The translations under genes were made by a program, and so were the position numbers. Shown here in pieces: positions 52,458-60,864 of a DNA stretch of 64,000 nt (within the stretch, counting starts at the first letter, position 1; each line of letters starts with the position of its first letter). The notes below the pieces were generated by a model. It made no database searches. It was not told where the DNA came from and saw only the letters and a program-made list of their open reading frames with translations. This DNA is from Prolixibacteraceae bacterium (GTDB taxonomy: Bacteria; Bacteroidota; Bacteroidia; Bacteroidales; Prolixibacteraceae), in NCBI GenBank assembly GCA_003457135.1, contig DMSQ01000006.1, forward strand, positions 100,154 through 164,153. The letters are read 5' to 3'.

Positions 52458-52559
52458 GTCATTGGTCATTAGAAATAAGGACACTAACTAAACGATATTG
52501 AATAAGAAATTGCATATTGATTGCTGACCCTTTTCCCATTTCCTAATGACCAATGACTA
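52458..52559. repeat. Inverted repeat with a partial MITE end inside
   Basis: AGTCATTGGTCATTAG (52458-52473) and CTAATGACCAATGACT (52544-52559) are perfect 16-bp inverted ends. Inside, TAACTAAACGATATTGAAT (52486-52504) matches the end of the element at 23903 in all but one or two positions. The flank continues as AATGACT units of 7 bp. It may be a related, eroded element or a terminator for the DAHP synthase transcript. Confidence 0.6.
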
Positions 52560-52599
52560 ATGACTTTTTCCCTTTGTCAATCCCAATAAACTATTGACT

Positions 52600-53703
52600 A
52601 TGTTTCGCATTTTTTATTTGTATCTATTAATGGTTCTTTTTGCGATGAATGGTCATGCCCAGTCAATTCCGAAACAATCCATTATTCCTGTTAAAATTGG
52701 ACTTCTGATTTCGGACAAAAAATCGGTGGCTGCGAAAAAAGGCGCTGAATTAGCTATTTCTCAGGTAAATGAAAAAGGCGGTTTTAATGGTAGGCCGTTC
52801 GAATTGGTGGTTCGTTCTATGGAAGGGCCCTGGGGTTCCGGAGCCAAAGAAGCGGTCAACATGATCTTCAAGGATGAGGTATGTGCAATCATGGGCTCAA
52901 CCGATGGGAGGAACGCTCACCTGGTTGAACAGGTTACTACCAAGTCGCATGTTGTTTTTTTATCAGCCTGGGCGGGTGATCCAACGCTCTCGCAGGCATT
53001 TGTTCCCTGGTTTTTTAGCTGTGTACCCAATAACAATCAGCAAGCTTCTGCCCTGGTTGAAGAAATCTGGCAAAAGCAAAACCTTAATCCAATAGGATTG
53101 ATTTCCGATCAGGAATACGATTCGCAATCAGCATTGAAAAGTTTTCTGAAAAAAGTAAAAATGGCCGGAAAACCTGATCCGGTGCAATTCAGTTTGGAGG
53201 ATTCAGAGCGGGATTTAGCTGGTTTGCTCAATCAAATGGATAAAACTGATCTAAAGGGTATCGTGTTGTTTGTAAAACCCGGATCGGCCCTGAAAATAAT
53301 TCAGCAAATGCAGTCAAAAAAAATGAACATTCCGGTGTTTTCAGTCTTATCTGTTCTGAATGAAAATGAAGTGTCAGATTCAGAAATGAAAACATTAGAA
53401 AATCAAATACAGGTGACCTCAAACCCATGGTTGAAAACAAAGCGAGGTCCATTCAACGATGAGTTTCAAAAGAAATACGGCCATTTACCGGGAACTGTCG
53501 CTGCTTTTGCTTACGATGGAATGAACCTGTTGATTGAAGCGATAAGAAAGTCAGGTCTTGATCGTGAAAAAATTCAAAAAGGTTTGTCCGAAATTCATTA
53601 TGAAGGCGTTACCGGCCTCATTCAATTTGATCAGAAAGGGAATCGTTCAGGGTCTCTGATACTGACTCCGATAAAAAATGGAATTCCCGCAATACTTGAA
53701 TGA
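52600..53703 (+). CDS. Second orphan type I periplasmic binding protein
   Basis: A 367-residue exported protein (signal peptide to about GHAQ, residue 21) of the same Peripla_BP_6 family as the gene at 50233: VKIGLLISDKKSVAAKKGAE, AISQVNEKGGFNGRPFELV, AIMGSTDGRNAHLVEQV, GTVAAFAYDGMNLLIEAIRK. The two proteins probably arose by duplication but differ clearly in sequence. Again no permease genes are adjacent. I used ATG 52600; a TTG two codons upstream also exists. It is followed by a dispersed repeat and the next long CRTAC1-like operon. Confidence 0.8.
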   Translation: MFRIFYLYLLMVLFAMNGHAQSIPKQSIIPVKIGLLISDKKSVAAKKGAELAISQVNEKGGFNGRPFELVVRSMEGPWGSGAKEAVNMIFKDEVCAIMGSTDGRNAHLVEQVTTKSHVVFLSAWAGDPTLSQAFVPWFFSCVPNNNQQASALVEEIWQKQNLNPIGLISDQEYDSQSALKSFLKKVKMAGKPDPVQFSLEDSERDLAGLLNQMDKTDLKGIVLFVKPGSALKIIQQMQSKKMNIPVFSVLSVLNENEVSDSEMKTLENQIQVTSNPWLKTKRGPFNDEFQKKYGHLPGTVAAFAYDGMNLLIEAIRKSGLDREKIQKGLSEIHYEGVTGLIQFDQKGNRSGSLILTPIKNGIPAILE

Positions 53704-53765
53704 TAGGCTCTGATTTGAAAACTTTTATTCTTATTTTTGTACCGAAAATCAAGAAACTGTATAAA

Positions 53766-53890
53766 AATTTCCCATAGGGAAAATCTGTCGGTAGAAATAT
53801 TGAACCACATGCTTTGGGTTGTCCCGTACGGGACAAAAGACATGTATCTTTCCCTTAATTCTACCGACCTTTTGTTCCTAACGGAACAAG
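53766..53890. repeat. Dispersed palindromic repeat, copy 2
   Basis: TTTCCCATAGGGAAA (53768-53782), then TCGGTAGAA and its inverted partner TTCTACCGA near 53858-53866, with TGTCCCGTACGGGACA (53820-53835) in the loop and TTGTTCCTAACGGAACAA at the end. It shares the outer ends and the final palindrome with the copy at 32332-32466. The remaining gap to 53992 is AT-rich and shows no gene. Confidence 0.68.
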
Positions 53891-53992
53891 AAAGCTATAT
53901 TTAAACAGTTTCAAACCAAATTTAAAAATAGACTCTTATCAAATATTTTATCAAATTACGTTGATCCGACCTATCCACTTATATTTTTACTT

Positions 53993-56900
53993 ATGAAGAA
54001 ACTTTTTCTCACAAGCTTGATTTGTCTTTTCCTTACTGCTTTCTTTGGTTGCAAAAATACTCCGAAAGATGACCGGCAAAAGGCCATTGATAAGATGTCG
54101 GTTCAAACTTTAGGATTGGCTTATCTGGAAGAATTTAAATTGGAAGAGGCCGAAGCGGAATTCCTGAAATTGATTGACATTGCTCCAAACGATAAAATGG
54201 GACATGCCAACCTTGGCCTGACTTATTTACGAATGGCCCGTTATCCGGAAGCAGAAAAGGAACTTTTTAAAGCCATCGAAATTGATCCGAAAGATGCCGA
54301 TGTCAGGTTATTGCTTGCCACGGTTTATCAGGTCAACGACCAGCGTGAAAAGGCTATTTCAGAGCTTACTGAAGCCCTGAAATTCGCTCCGGACCATATC
54401 AAAATTCTTTACAATTTGTCGGAACTGTATTCGGCCGGATCGGATGCCGGATCACAAAAGCAGCGTCAGGATTACCTCATTCAGTTGGTCGGAAAAGCAC
54501 CTGGAAATCTCGTTCCCCGCCTTAACCTGACTGAAAACTATGTCAAAAATGGTGAGTCGGATAAGGCGATTGAGCAACTCGAAATCATCCACAAGCAATT
54601 TCCGGAGTTTCCGAAAGAAGCCGTTGCATATTTCAATCAAACAATCTCTTTGCTTAAAAAGCACGATCAGCAAAATTCATTTATACAGTTTACTATTTTC
54701 CATAATTACATCAAGGTTACTTCGCCATATCAGGCGGGAATTTTGGAGTTTAAAGGACCGGGTGGCAATTTGATCGGATTCCCGCTGATTACCTACGACC
54801 AGCAAAGCAGTACTCAACCGGTTGACAGCAAATCGCTGCTTGATGTCATTAAATATACCGATGTTACAGCCTCAGCCGGACTGAATATGGCCGCCCCATT
54901 TAAAGGAGGTGAAAATCCGGAATACAGGAATTTCACCCATGTTGAAACTGCTGATTATGATGGTGATGGCGATGCTGATCTGTATGTTGGAAGTTATGAT
55001 CCGGCATCAGGTTCTTACAAACATTACCTCTTCAATAATGAGATGGGGCGGTTTAAAGAAGTCTCTGCGGAAGTTGGGATAAATCATTCAGGCAAGGAAA
55101 CCTCTGCAGTATTTGCTGATTACGATAACGATGGGTTTCTCGATCTGTATATTACCCGTGAAGGTGGTGATATTTTGTATCAGAATGCCGGAAAAGGGGT
55201 TTTCAAAGATGTGACTTCTTCGGCAAAAATTGGCAGTAAAACAGGCGGTAACAAAGCGGTTTTCTTCGATCTGGACCACGACGGCGACCTTGATTTATTT
55301 GAAACAAGCGCCGCGTCAAACCTGGTTTTCAGGAATAACGGAGACGGTACTTTTCAGGAGCGAGCTTCAGAAATGGGGCTTTCCGGAACCGGGGCAATTA
55401 GCCAGGCTGCGACCTTTGGCGATCTGGACGACGATGGAGATATTGACCTTTTTGTGGCGAATGAAAAGACCAGCAACAGTCTGTTTTCGAACCAAAGGCA
55501 GGGAGTTTATTCCGATGGGACCGATAAAGCAGGTTTGAAAAGTCAGGGTGGAACAGGTGCGGTTACTGTTGGAGATTGCAATAACGATGGGTTTCTTGAC
55601 CTTTTTATTGGTGAAATAAATGGGGAAAATTCAGGACTTTACCTGAACAAAGGAAATGGAAGCTATGAGCCACTAAAAAATAACAAGCAACTGTTCGCAG
55701 CTCTTAAGCAAGTCAGAGTCAATGATGCGCGGTTTCTGGATTTTGATAATGATGGCTTTTTGGACATCATGGTTGCTGGTGAATCAAACGATAAAGCTGG
55801 TCGTGGAGTATTTCTTTTTCACAACGACGCTGTGAATGTTTTTAGCAACGTATCTAAACTGTTGCCTGACGAACCCAAATCAGGAAGACAAATTTCGCTG
55901 TTCGATTACAACGACGACGGCGATCTGGATATTGTCCTGGCAGGAACCAATGGCGGGGTATTCCTGTTGCGAAACGACGGAGGAAATATTAACCACTTTG
56001 TCAATATGAAACTGGTTGGCTTGCGGGCCGGAAGCGCCAAAAATAACCATTTTGGAATCGGGGCAAAAGTCGAGATGCGGTCTGGCGATTTGTACCAGTC
56101 GCTGATTGTCACCGAGCCGGGAGTTCATTTCGGTTTGGGTAACCGTACCAAGGCTGATGTGATCCGCATTACCTGGACCAACGGGGTTCCGCAAAATATA
56201 TTTATGCCGGGCGCCGATCAGGCCATTATCGAGGCACAAACCCTGAAAGGCTCCTGTCCGTTCCTTTACACCTGGAATGGTAAAGAATATGTTTTTGCCA
56301 AGGATATTATCTGGCGAAGCGCTCTGGGTATGCCGCTCGGAATTATGGGTGGTACCACCAAATACGGATTTGCAGATGCCTCAGACGATTATATCCGGAT
56401 TCCGGGTGAAATGCTTCAGCCCAAAGACGGCAAATATTCCATTCAGGTAACCTCCGAACTTTGGGAAACCATTTACATGGATCAGATTCAACTGGTTGCG
56501 GTCGATCATCCTGATTCAGTGGACATCTACGTTCCCGAACAATTTACTCCACCTCCATTCCCGGGCTGTAAAATTTACCAGGTCAGTAAAAAGCATTTCC
56601 CGGTTTCAGCCATTGATTCGGAAGGGAACGATGTACTTGCATTGGTCACTGAAGAAGATGATAAATACGTTGCCGGATTCACTCCGGATAAATACCAGGG
56701 AATAACTCAAATGCATGAACTGATTCTTGATCCGGGAAAAGCCGGACAAAGTATAAACCTGTTCATCTACTTAAATGGCTGGATATTCCCGTCAGATGCC
56801 AGCATCAATGTGGCCATGTCGCAAACGGATGCTCTGAAGGTTACTTCACCTGAAATTCAGGTCATCAATAAAAAAGGAGAATGGGAGACTGTTAGTAATT

Positions 56901-57553
56901 TGGGTTTCCCGATGGGTAAAGACAAAATGGTCATAGCTGATCTTTCCGCAAAATTCCTTTCCGGCGATCGTCGCATCAAAATCAAATCGAACATGGAAGT
57001 GTATTGGGACCAGATTTTCTTTTCAGAAACTAATCCTGATTACCCTGTTGTCAAAACCGTTCTAAATCCTGAATCGGCAGATATTCATTATCGTGGTTTT
57101 TCAAAAAGTTACCGGAAAGGTGGCCGCTACGGACCACACTGGTTCGACTATTCAACGATTGATAAAAACCGCAAATGGCGCGACCTGACCGGAAATTATA
57201 CCCGCTACGGAGATGTTTTGCCTCTGTTAACCGGATCGGATAACTTATACATTATTTCGAATGCCGGTGACGAAACAACAATCAGTTTTGATACGAAGTC
57301 GTTGCCGGAATTAAAACAAGGCTGGAAAAGAGACTTTTTGGTTCATAGTGTTGGCTGGGTGAAGGATGGAGATATCAATACCGCTTTAGGAAGTGAAGTG
57401 CTTCCATTGCCATTTCATGGAATGAAGAGTTATCCTCCTTCTAAACAAGATGTTTTTCCGAATGATCCGAAAACTCAGAAGTATCTTCAGGAATATAATA
57501 CCCGTGTTGTAACCCAGGATGATTACCGTAATTCGATAAAGAAAAGAAATTAG
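53993..57553 (+). CDS. TPR plus FG-GAP/ASPIC lipoprotein with a large extra C-terminal region
   Basis: A 1186-residue lipoprotein (lipobox FFGC, C20). Residues about 35-225 are TPR repeats (AEAEFLKLIDIAPNDKMGHANLGL, AEKELFKAIEIDPKD, ISELTEALKFAPDH). Then FG-GAP loops (DYDGDGDADLYV, DYDNDGFLDLYI, DLDHDGDLDLFE, DLDDDGDIDLFV, DCNNDGFLDLFI, DFDNDGFLDIMV, DYNDDGDLDIVL) and an ASPIC-like block (FGIGAKVEMRSG, GVHFGLGNRTKADVIRITW). From about 750 a further ~430 residues (FLYTWNGKEYVFAKDIIW, DHPDSVDIYVPEQF) form an unassigned beta-rich domain also found behind such proteins. It begins an operon with the next CRTAC1-like gene 2 bp downstream. Confidence 0.85.
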   Translation: MKKLFLTSLICLFLTAFFGCKNTPKDDRQKAIDKMSVQTLGLAYLEEFKLEEAEAEFLKLIDIAPNDKMGHANLGLTYLRMARYPEAEKELFKAIEIDPKDADVRLLLATVYQVNDQREKAISELTEALKFAPDHIKILYNLSELYSAGSDAGSQKQRQDYLIQLVGKAPGNLVPRLNLTENYVKNGESDKAIEQLEIIHKQFPEFPKEAVAYFNQTISLLKKHDQQNSFIQFTIFHNYIKVTSPYQAGILEFKGPGGNLIGFPLITYDQQSSTQPVDSKSLLDVIKYTDVTASAGLNMAAPFKGGENPEYRNFTHVETADYDGDGDADLYVGSYDPASGSYKHYLFNNEMGRFKEVSAEVGINHSGKETSAVFADYDNDGFLDLYITREGGDILYQNAGKGVFKDVTSSAKIGSKTGGNKAVFFDLDHDGDLDLFETSAASNLVFRNNGDGTFQERASEMGLSGTGAISQAATFGDLDDDGDIDLFVANEKTSNSLFSNQRQGVYSDGTDKAGLKSQGGTGAVTVGDCNNDGFLDLFIGEINGENSGLYLNKGNGSYEPLKNNKQLFAALKQVRVNDARFLDFDNDGFLDIMVAGESNDKAGRGVFLFHNDAVNVFSNVSKLLPDEPKSGRQISLFDYNDDGDLDIVLAGTNGGVFLLRNDGGNINHFVNMKLVGLRAGSAKNNHFGIGAKVEMRSGDLYQSLIVTEPGVHFGLGNRTKADVIRITWTNGVPQNIFMPGADQAIIEAQTLKGSCPFLYTWNGKEYVFAKDIIWRSALGMPLGIMGGTTKYGFADASDDYIRIPGEMLQPKDGKYSIQVTSELWETIYMDQIQLVAVDHPDSVDIYVPEQFTPPPFPGCKIYQVSKKHFPVSAIDSEGNDVLALVTEEDDKYVAGFTPDKYQGITQMHELILDPGKAGQSINLFIYLNGWIFPSDASINVAMSQTDALKVTSPEIQVINKKGEWETVSNLGFPMGKDKMVIADLSAKFLSGDRRIKIKSNMEVYWDQIFFSETNPDYPVVKTVLNPESADIHYRGFSKSYRKGGRYGPHWFDYSTIDKNRKWRDLTGNYTRYGDVLPLLTGSDNLYIISNAGDETTISFDTKSLPELKQGWKRDFLVHSVGWVKDGDINTALGSEVLPLPFHGMKSYPPSKQDVFPNDPKTQKYLQEYNTRVVTQDDYRNSIKKRN

Positions 57554-57555
57554 TA

Positions 57556-59250
57556 ATGAGGAAAAAAATCATACTCGCGGGATTAGCTTTGGTCTTTCTG
57601 AGTCTTTCGGTTTTGTTGCCAGCCCAACCCAAAAAAGTGAAATTTACCGATGTGGCTTCAAAGGCTGGCATTAATTTAAAATACACCATTGGCGATTATT
57701 CCTATAAGAATATCATCGAGAGCAGCGGATCGGGGATTACCGTGTTCGATTACAACAACGACGGGTTCATGGATATTTACCTGATGAACGGAACTTATCT
57801 GGAAGGAATCTCGGATCCGGCAGGAAAAGTATTCAGGAATTCGCATAACGAACTCTACAAAAATAATTGCGATGGAACCTTTACCGAGGTTTCCGAAAAA
57901 GCAGGAGTGGCCGGTAAACAATGGTGTATGGCTGCCAGCGCGGTTGATCTGGACAACGATGGTTTTCAGGATTTGTATGTCCTGAATTATGGCCCCAATG
58001 TTTTTTACCGAAACAATGGTAACGGTACATTTACTGATATTACGGCCAAACTTGGACTTGCCGGACCTGAAAAACTGAATGGTTTTGCCAAATGGAGCAT
58101 CGGAGCTTCATTCTGGGATCATAACCTCGACGGACGCCTCGATGTGATGGTCGGTAACTTCATGGCTTTCGATCCTGCCTATTTCACTCCGGGCTCACCG
58201 GATATGATGCCCAGTCCGACAGAGTATAATGGACAGGCTTCGATCTTGTACGAGCAGCAGTCCAATGGAAAATTTACCGATGTTACGCAAAAGAAAAACC
58301 TCTTCTATCCTGATTCAAAATGCATGGGTCTGACGGTATTGGATACTGATGAAGATGGAGACCTGGACATTTTTCAGGCCAACGACCATCAACTGAATTT
58401 TCTTTTCAGGAATGATAAAGGTGTATATAATGAAGTGGGAATTGCCAGCGGAGTTGCGGCAAACAGTAAAGGCAAAGTCACCGGTTCCATGCACCCTTCG
58501 ATAGGAGATGTGGATGGAGATGGCCTGATTGATATTTTGGTTACCGATCTCGATTACGGTGCGCTTTATAAAAATATGGGAAATGGCATTTATACAGATA
58601 TTACCGAAGGGAGTGGGGCAGCTTTGGCTATGGAAGGCAAAGGAAGCTGGGGCGCTGCCTTGTTTGATTACGATAATGATGGCGATTTGGATCTAATTGC
58701 TGCCAACGGCACTGCCGAAGATTTAATTCTGCAATATCCGATCCTGCTCGAAAACGATGGAAAAGGGCATTTCAAAAATGTTGGGAAAGATCATGGACCT
58801 TATTTTAATTCCAAAGTGTCGGGTAGGGGATTGGCTATCTGTGATTTTGATAATGATGGAAATCTGGATGTGATTATTTCTCATGTTGACAAAAAACCAG
58901 TAGCTCCGGTTCTGCTCCGGAACGAAGGCGGAACCGGGAATCATTGGCTCGGTTTAATCCTGAAAGGCAAGGACGGACCGGCTTCGGCTATTTCAGCAAA
59001 AGTAACAGTAACTGCAGGCGGAATTAAACAGGTTTTAGTCAATCAGTGGGCAACAAGTTACCTTTCGAATAATGAACCACGGCTGCACGTGGGACTTGGA
59101 CAGCAAAAACAAATTGATCAGTTGGAAATAAACTGGTCGGATGGGAAAAAGGAAGTCTATAAAAACATTGGTTGCGATAGGTATGTTACCATTTTGCAGG
59201 GAACAGGAATCGTATCGCAAAACCCCATCCCCAACCCTTCCCCAAAATAG
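57556..59250 (+). CDS. CRTAC1-like FG-GAP protein, secreted
   Basis: A 564-residue exported protein with a cleavable signal peptide (to about LLPAQ, residue 24) rather than a lipobox. It has the CRTAC1 layout: KFTDVASKAGINLKYTIGDYS, SGITVFDYNNDGFMDIYLMNG, then loops DLDNDGFQDLYV, DHNLDGRLDVMV, DTDEDGDLDIFQ, DVDGDGLIDILV, DYDNDGDLDLIA, DFDNDGNLDVII and the ASPIC end (YLSNNEPRLHVGLGQQK, LEINWSDGKKEVYKNI). Its last ten residues (QNPIPNPSPK) and stop are encoded by a dispersed GC-rich repeat, which suggests that a repeat insertion replaced the original end. Start is 2 bp after the previous gene. Confidence 0.9.
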   Translation: MRKKIILAGLALVFLSLSVLLPAQPKKVKFTDVASKAGINLKYTIGDYSYKNIIESSGSGITVFDYNNDGFMDIYLMNGTYLEGISDPAGKVFRNSHNELYKNNCDGTFTEVSEKAGVAGKQWCMAASAVDLDNDGFQDLYVLNYGPNVFYRNNGNGTFTDITAKLGLAGPEKLNGFAKWSIGASFWDHNLDGRLDVMVGNFMAFDPAYFTPGSPDMMPSPTEYNGQASILYEQQSNGKFTDVTQKKNLFYPDSKCMGLTVLDTDEDGDLDIFQANDHQLNFLFRNDKGVYNEVGIASGVAANSKGKVTGSMHPSIGDVDGDGLIDILVTDLDYGALYKNMGNGIYTDITEGSGAALAMEGKGSWGAALFDYDNDGDLDLIAANGTAEDLILQYPILLENDGKGHFKNVGKDHGPYFNSKVSGRGLAICDFDNDGNLDVIISHVDKKPVAPVLLRNEGGTGNHWLGLILKGKDGPASAISAKVTVTAGGIKQVLVNQWATSYLSNNEPRLHVGLGQQKQIDQLEINWSDGKKEVYKNIGCDRYVTILQGTGIVSQNPIPNPSPK

Positions 59251-59473
59251 GGAAGGGAGTTTCGGTATCGGAAACCATAGTTTTGGCTAAAGCCAATATC
59301 GAACAACCCATTTTCAACGGCATAAATGCCGTTGCTATTCATAAAAACTCAAAAAAAAAGGTTCTTTTCAACGAGTGATGAATAGCTCCGGGTTTTAATC
59401 CGGAGATCAGGAAGAATGATGTGAACCGTCCGCGAGAACGCCTTTTTCAAGGCAATATCCCTTTTTCGGACGG
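59235..59473. repeat. Cluster of five different hairpin repeats
   Basis: In order: CCCTTCCC/GGGAAGGG (59235-59257, overlapping the stop codon), TTGGCTAAAGCCAA (59283-59296), AACGGCATAAATGCCGTT (59316-59333), CTCCGGGTTTTAATCCGGAG (59386-59405) and CCGTCCG/CGGACGG (59426-59473), the last shared with 85-131. Each is a complete stem-loop. It fills the 285-bp gap between the CRTAC1-like operon and the asparagine-synthase-like gene, and may end transcription of the former. Confidence 0.72.
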
Positions 59474-59535
59474 AACAGAATTTGCATTGAAAATTATAAT
59501 TGCATAAAAGAAATATAACTCAAAACAAAAAGAGT

Positions 59536-60864
59536 ATGAACAGCATGTATGTGAGCAAAGTGGTGGATCTCACCCTTCCTGAAAAGAATGTTATTTATAA
59601 CATGACTCATGAGGAAGCAGTTGAATTGGTTAAATCGGGCGATGTGGAAGCCGTACGAAAGATTGATGGACAGTTCTCACTGGTTTCTGTCGAAGGTAAA
59701 ACTATCCGGATGGTACGGTCTATTGGTCGTCCATTACGTTATTTTATTGCTAAAAGACCGATTGGTCCGCAACTCGTCATAGCCGAGCGGATTGATGTCA
59801 TTTTTGATTATCTGAAAAAAGAAGGTATGGACCATCAGTTTCATCCGTCGTACACCCGAATGGTTCCGGCGCATTACATCACCAAAATCGAACTGCTGGG
59901 TTGTCCTGATCCAAATCCGGTTTACAGCCGTTTTTTCAAACCCGAGCGCAACAAATTCGTTCCGGAAAATGCCGATCAAATTGCTATTGATTATATCGGC
60001 ACTGTTTACAATGAAATTAAAAAATGGCTGAAATACCGTGCAACCTCAGGTCCAATCGGAGTAACATTTTCCGCAGGTATTGATAGTGGTTCGGTGTTTT
60101 TGCTTACCTATCATGCCCTGATAGAACTGGGTGAAAGTCCTTCACGATTAAAAGCTTTTACACTTTCGATTGATGGCGATGGCGCAGACTTGCTTCAGGC
60201 ACGGAAATTTCTGGAAGCAGTGAATCTTGAAATGTTTCTGGAACCTATCGAAGTTGACTATTCCGCTTTGGATTGGAAAAAAGCGGTGTCCATTACTGAA
60301 GATTACAAGCCACTCGACATCCAGTCGGCAACCATGAATCTGGCTTTGCTTCAGGGAATCAGGTCGCGTTATCCGGAATGGAAATACCTGCTCGACGGCG
60401 ATGGCGGGGATGAGAACCTGAAAGATTATCCGATCGAGGATAATCCAGAACTGACCATTCGCAGCGTACTCAATAACCTGATGTTGTATCACGAAGGTTG
60501 GGGAGTTGAATCCATCAAGCATTCATTGACTTATTCGGGCGGGTTGAGCCGTGGTTACATGCGGACTTTTGCCCCTGCTGATTTGCTTGGTTACGAAAGT
60601 TTTAGTCCATACACTTTGCCAAACGTAATCGAAATTTCGGAAGGAATTCCGTACATTGATATGACCAATTGGGATCACCAGAAACTGTATGATTTAAAAG
60701 GACAATTCGTTTCGCAGGGGGTGAAAGCCATTACAGGAATGGATATGCCGGTCTTTCCGAAAAGACGCTTTCAGCATGGTGCAGCTTCAGAAAATGCATT
60801 TAAAAAGCATTTCCCTGAACGGGAAATAGCCTACCGGAAAGAATTTCTTTCAAAATATGAGTGA
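59536..60864 (+). CDS. Asparagine-synthase-like protein lacking the glutaminase nucleophile
   Basis: A 442-residue protein from ATG 59536. The C-terminal part (about 150-400) is an asparagine synthase-type ATP-pyrophosphatase domain: PP-loop GVTFSAGIDSGSV (SGGxDS variant), LKAFTLSIDGDGADL, and LDGDGGDENLKDYP, where asparagine synthetases have GEGADE. The N-terminal ~130 residues keep a rough glutaminase fold (IDGQFSLV, MVRSIGRPLRYFI) but no Cys at position 2, so glutamine cannot be its nitrogen source through this domain. It may adenylate a carboxylate for amide or lactam formation, as beta-lactam synthetase-like enzymes do. Its last 8 bases overlap the radical SAM gene, so the two act together. 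Confidence 0.82.
   Translation: MNSMYVSKVVDLTLPEKNVIYNMTHEEAVELVKSGDVEAVRKIDGQFSLVSVEGKTIRMVRSIGRPLRYFIAKRPIGPQLVIAERIDVIFDYLKKEGMDHQFHPSYTRMVPAHYITKIELLGCPDPNPVYSRFFKPERNKFVPENADQIAIDYIGTVYNEIKKWLKYRATSGPIGVTFSAGIDSGSVFLLTYHALIELGESPSRLKAFTLSIDGDGADLLQARKFLEAVNLEMFLEPIEVDYSALDWKKAVSITEDYKPLDIQSATMNLALLQGIRSRYPEWKYLLDGDGGDENLKDYPIEDNPELTIRSVLNNLMLYHEGWGVESIKHSLTYSGGLSRGYMRTFAPADLLGYESFSPYTLPNVIEISEGIPYIDMTNWDHQKLYDLKGQFVSQGVKAITGMDMPVFPKRRFQHGAASENAFKKHFPEREIAYRKEFLSKYE

Noticed and set aside
50233..53703. ABC importer operon
   Set aside because: Only two binding proteins are present; no permease or ATPase is encoded nearby.
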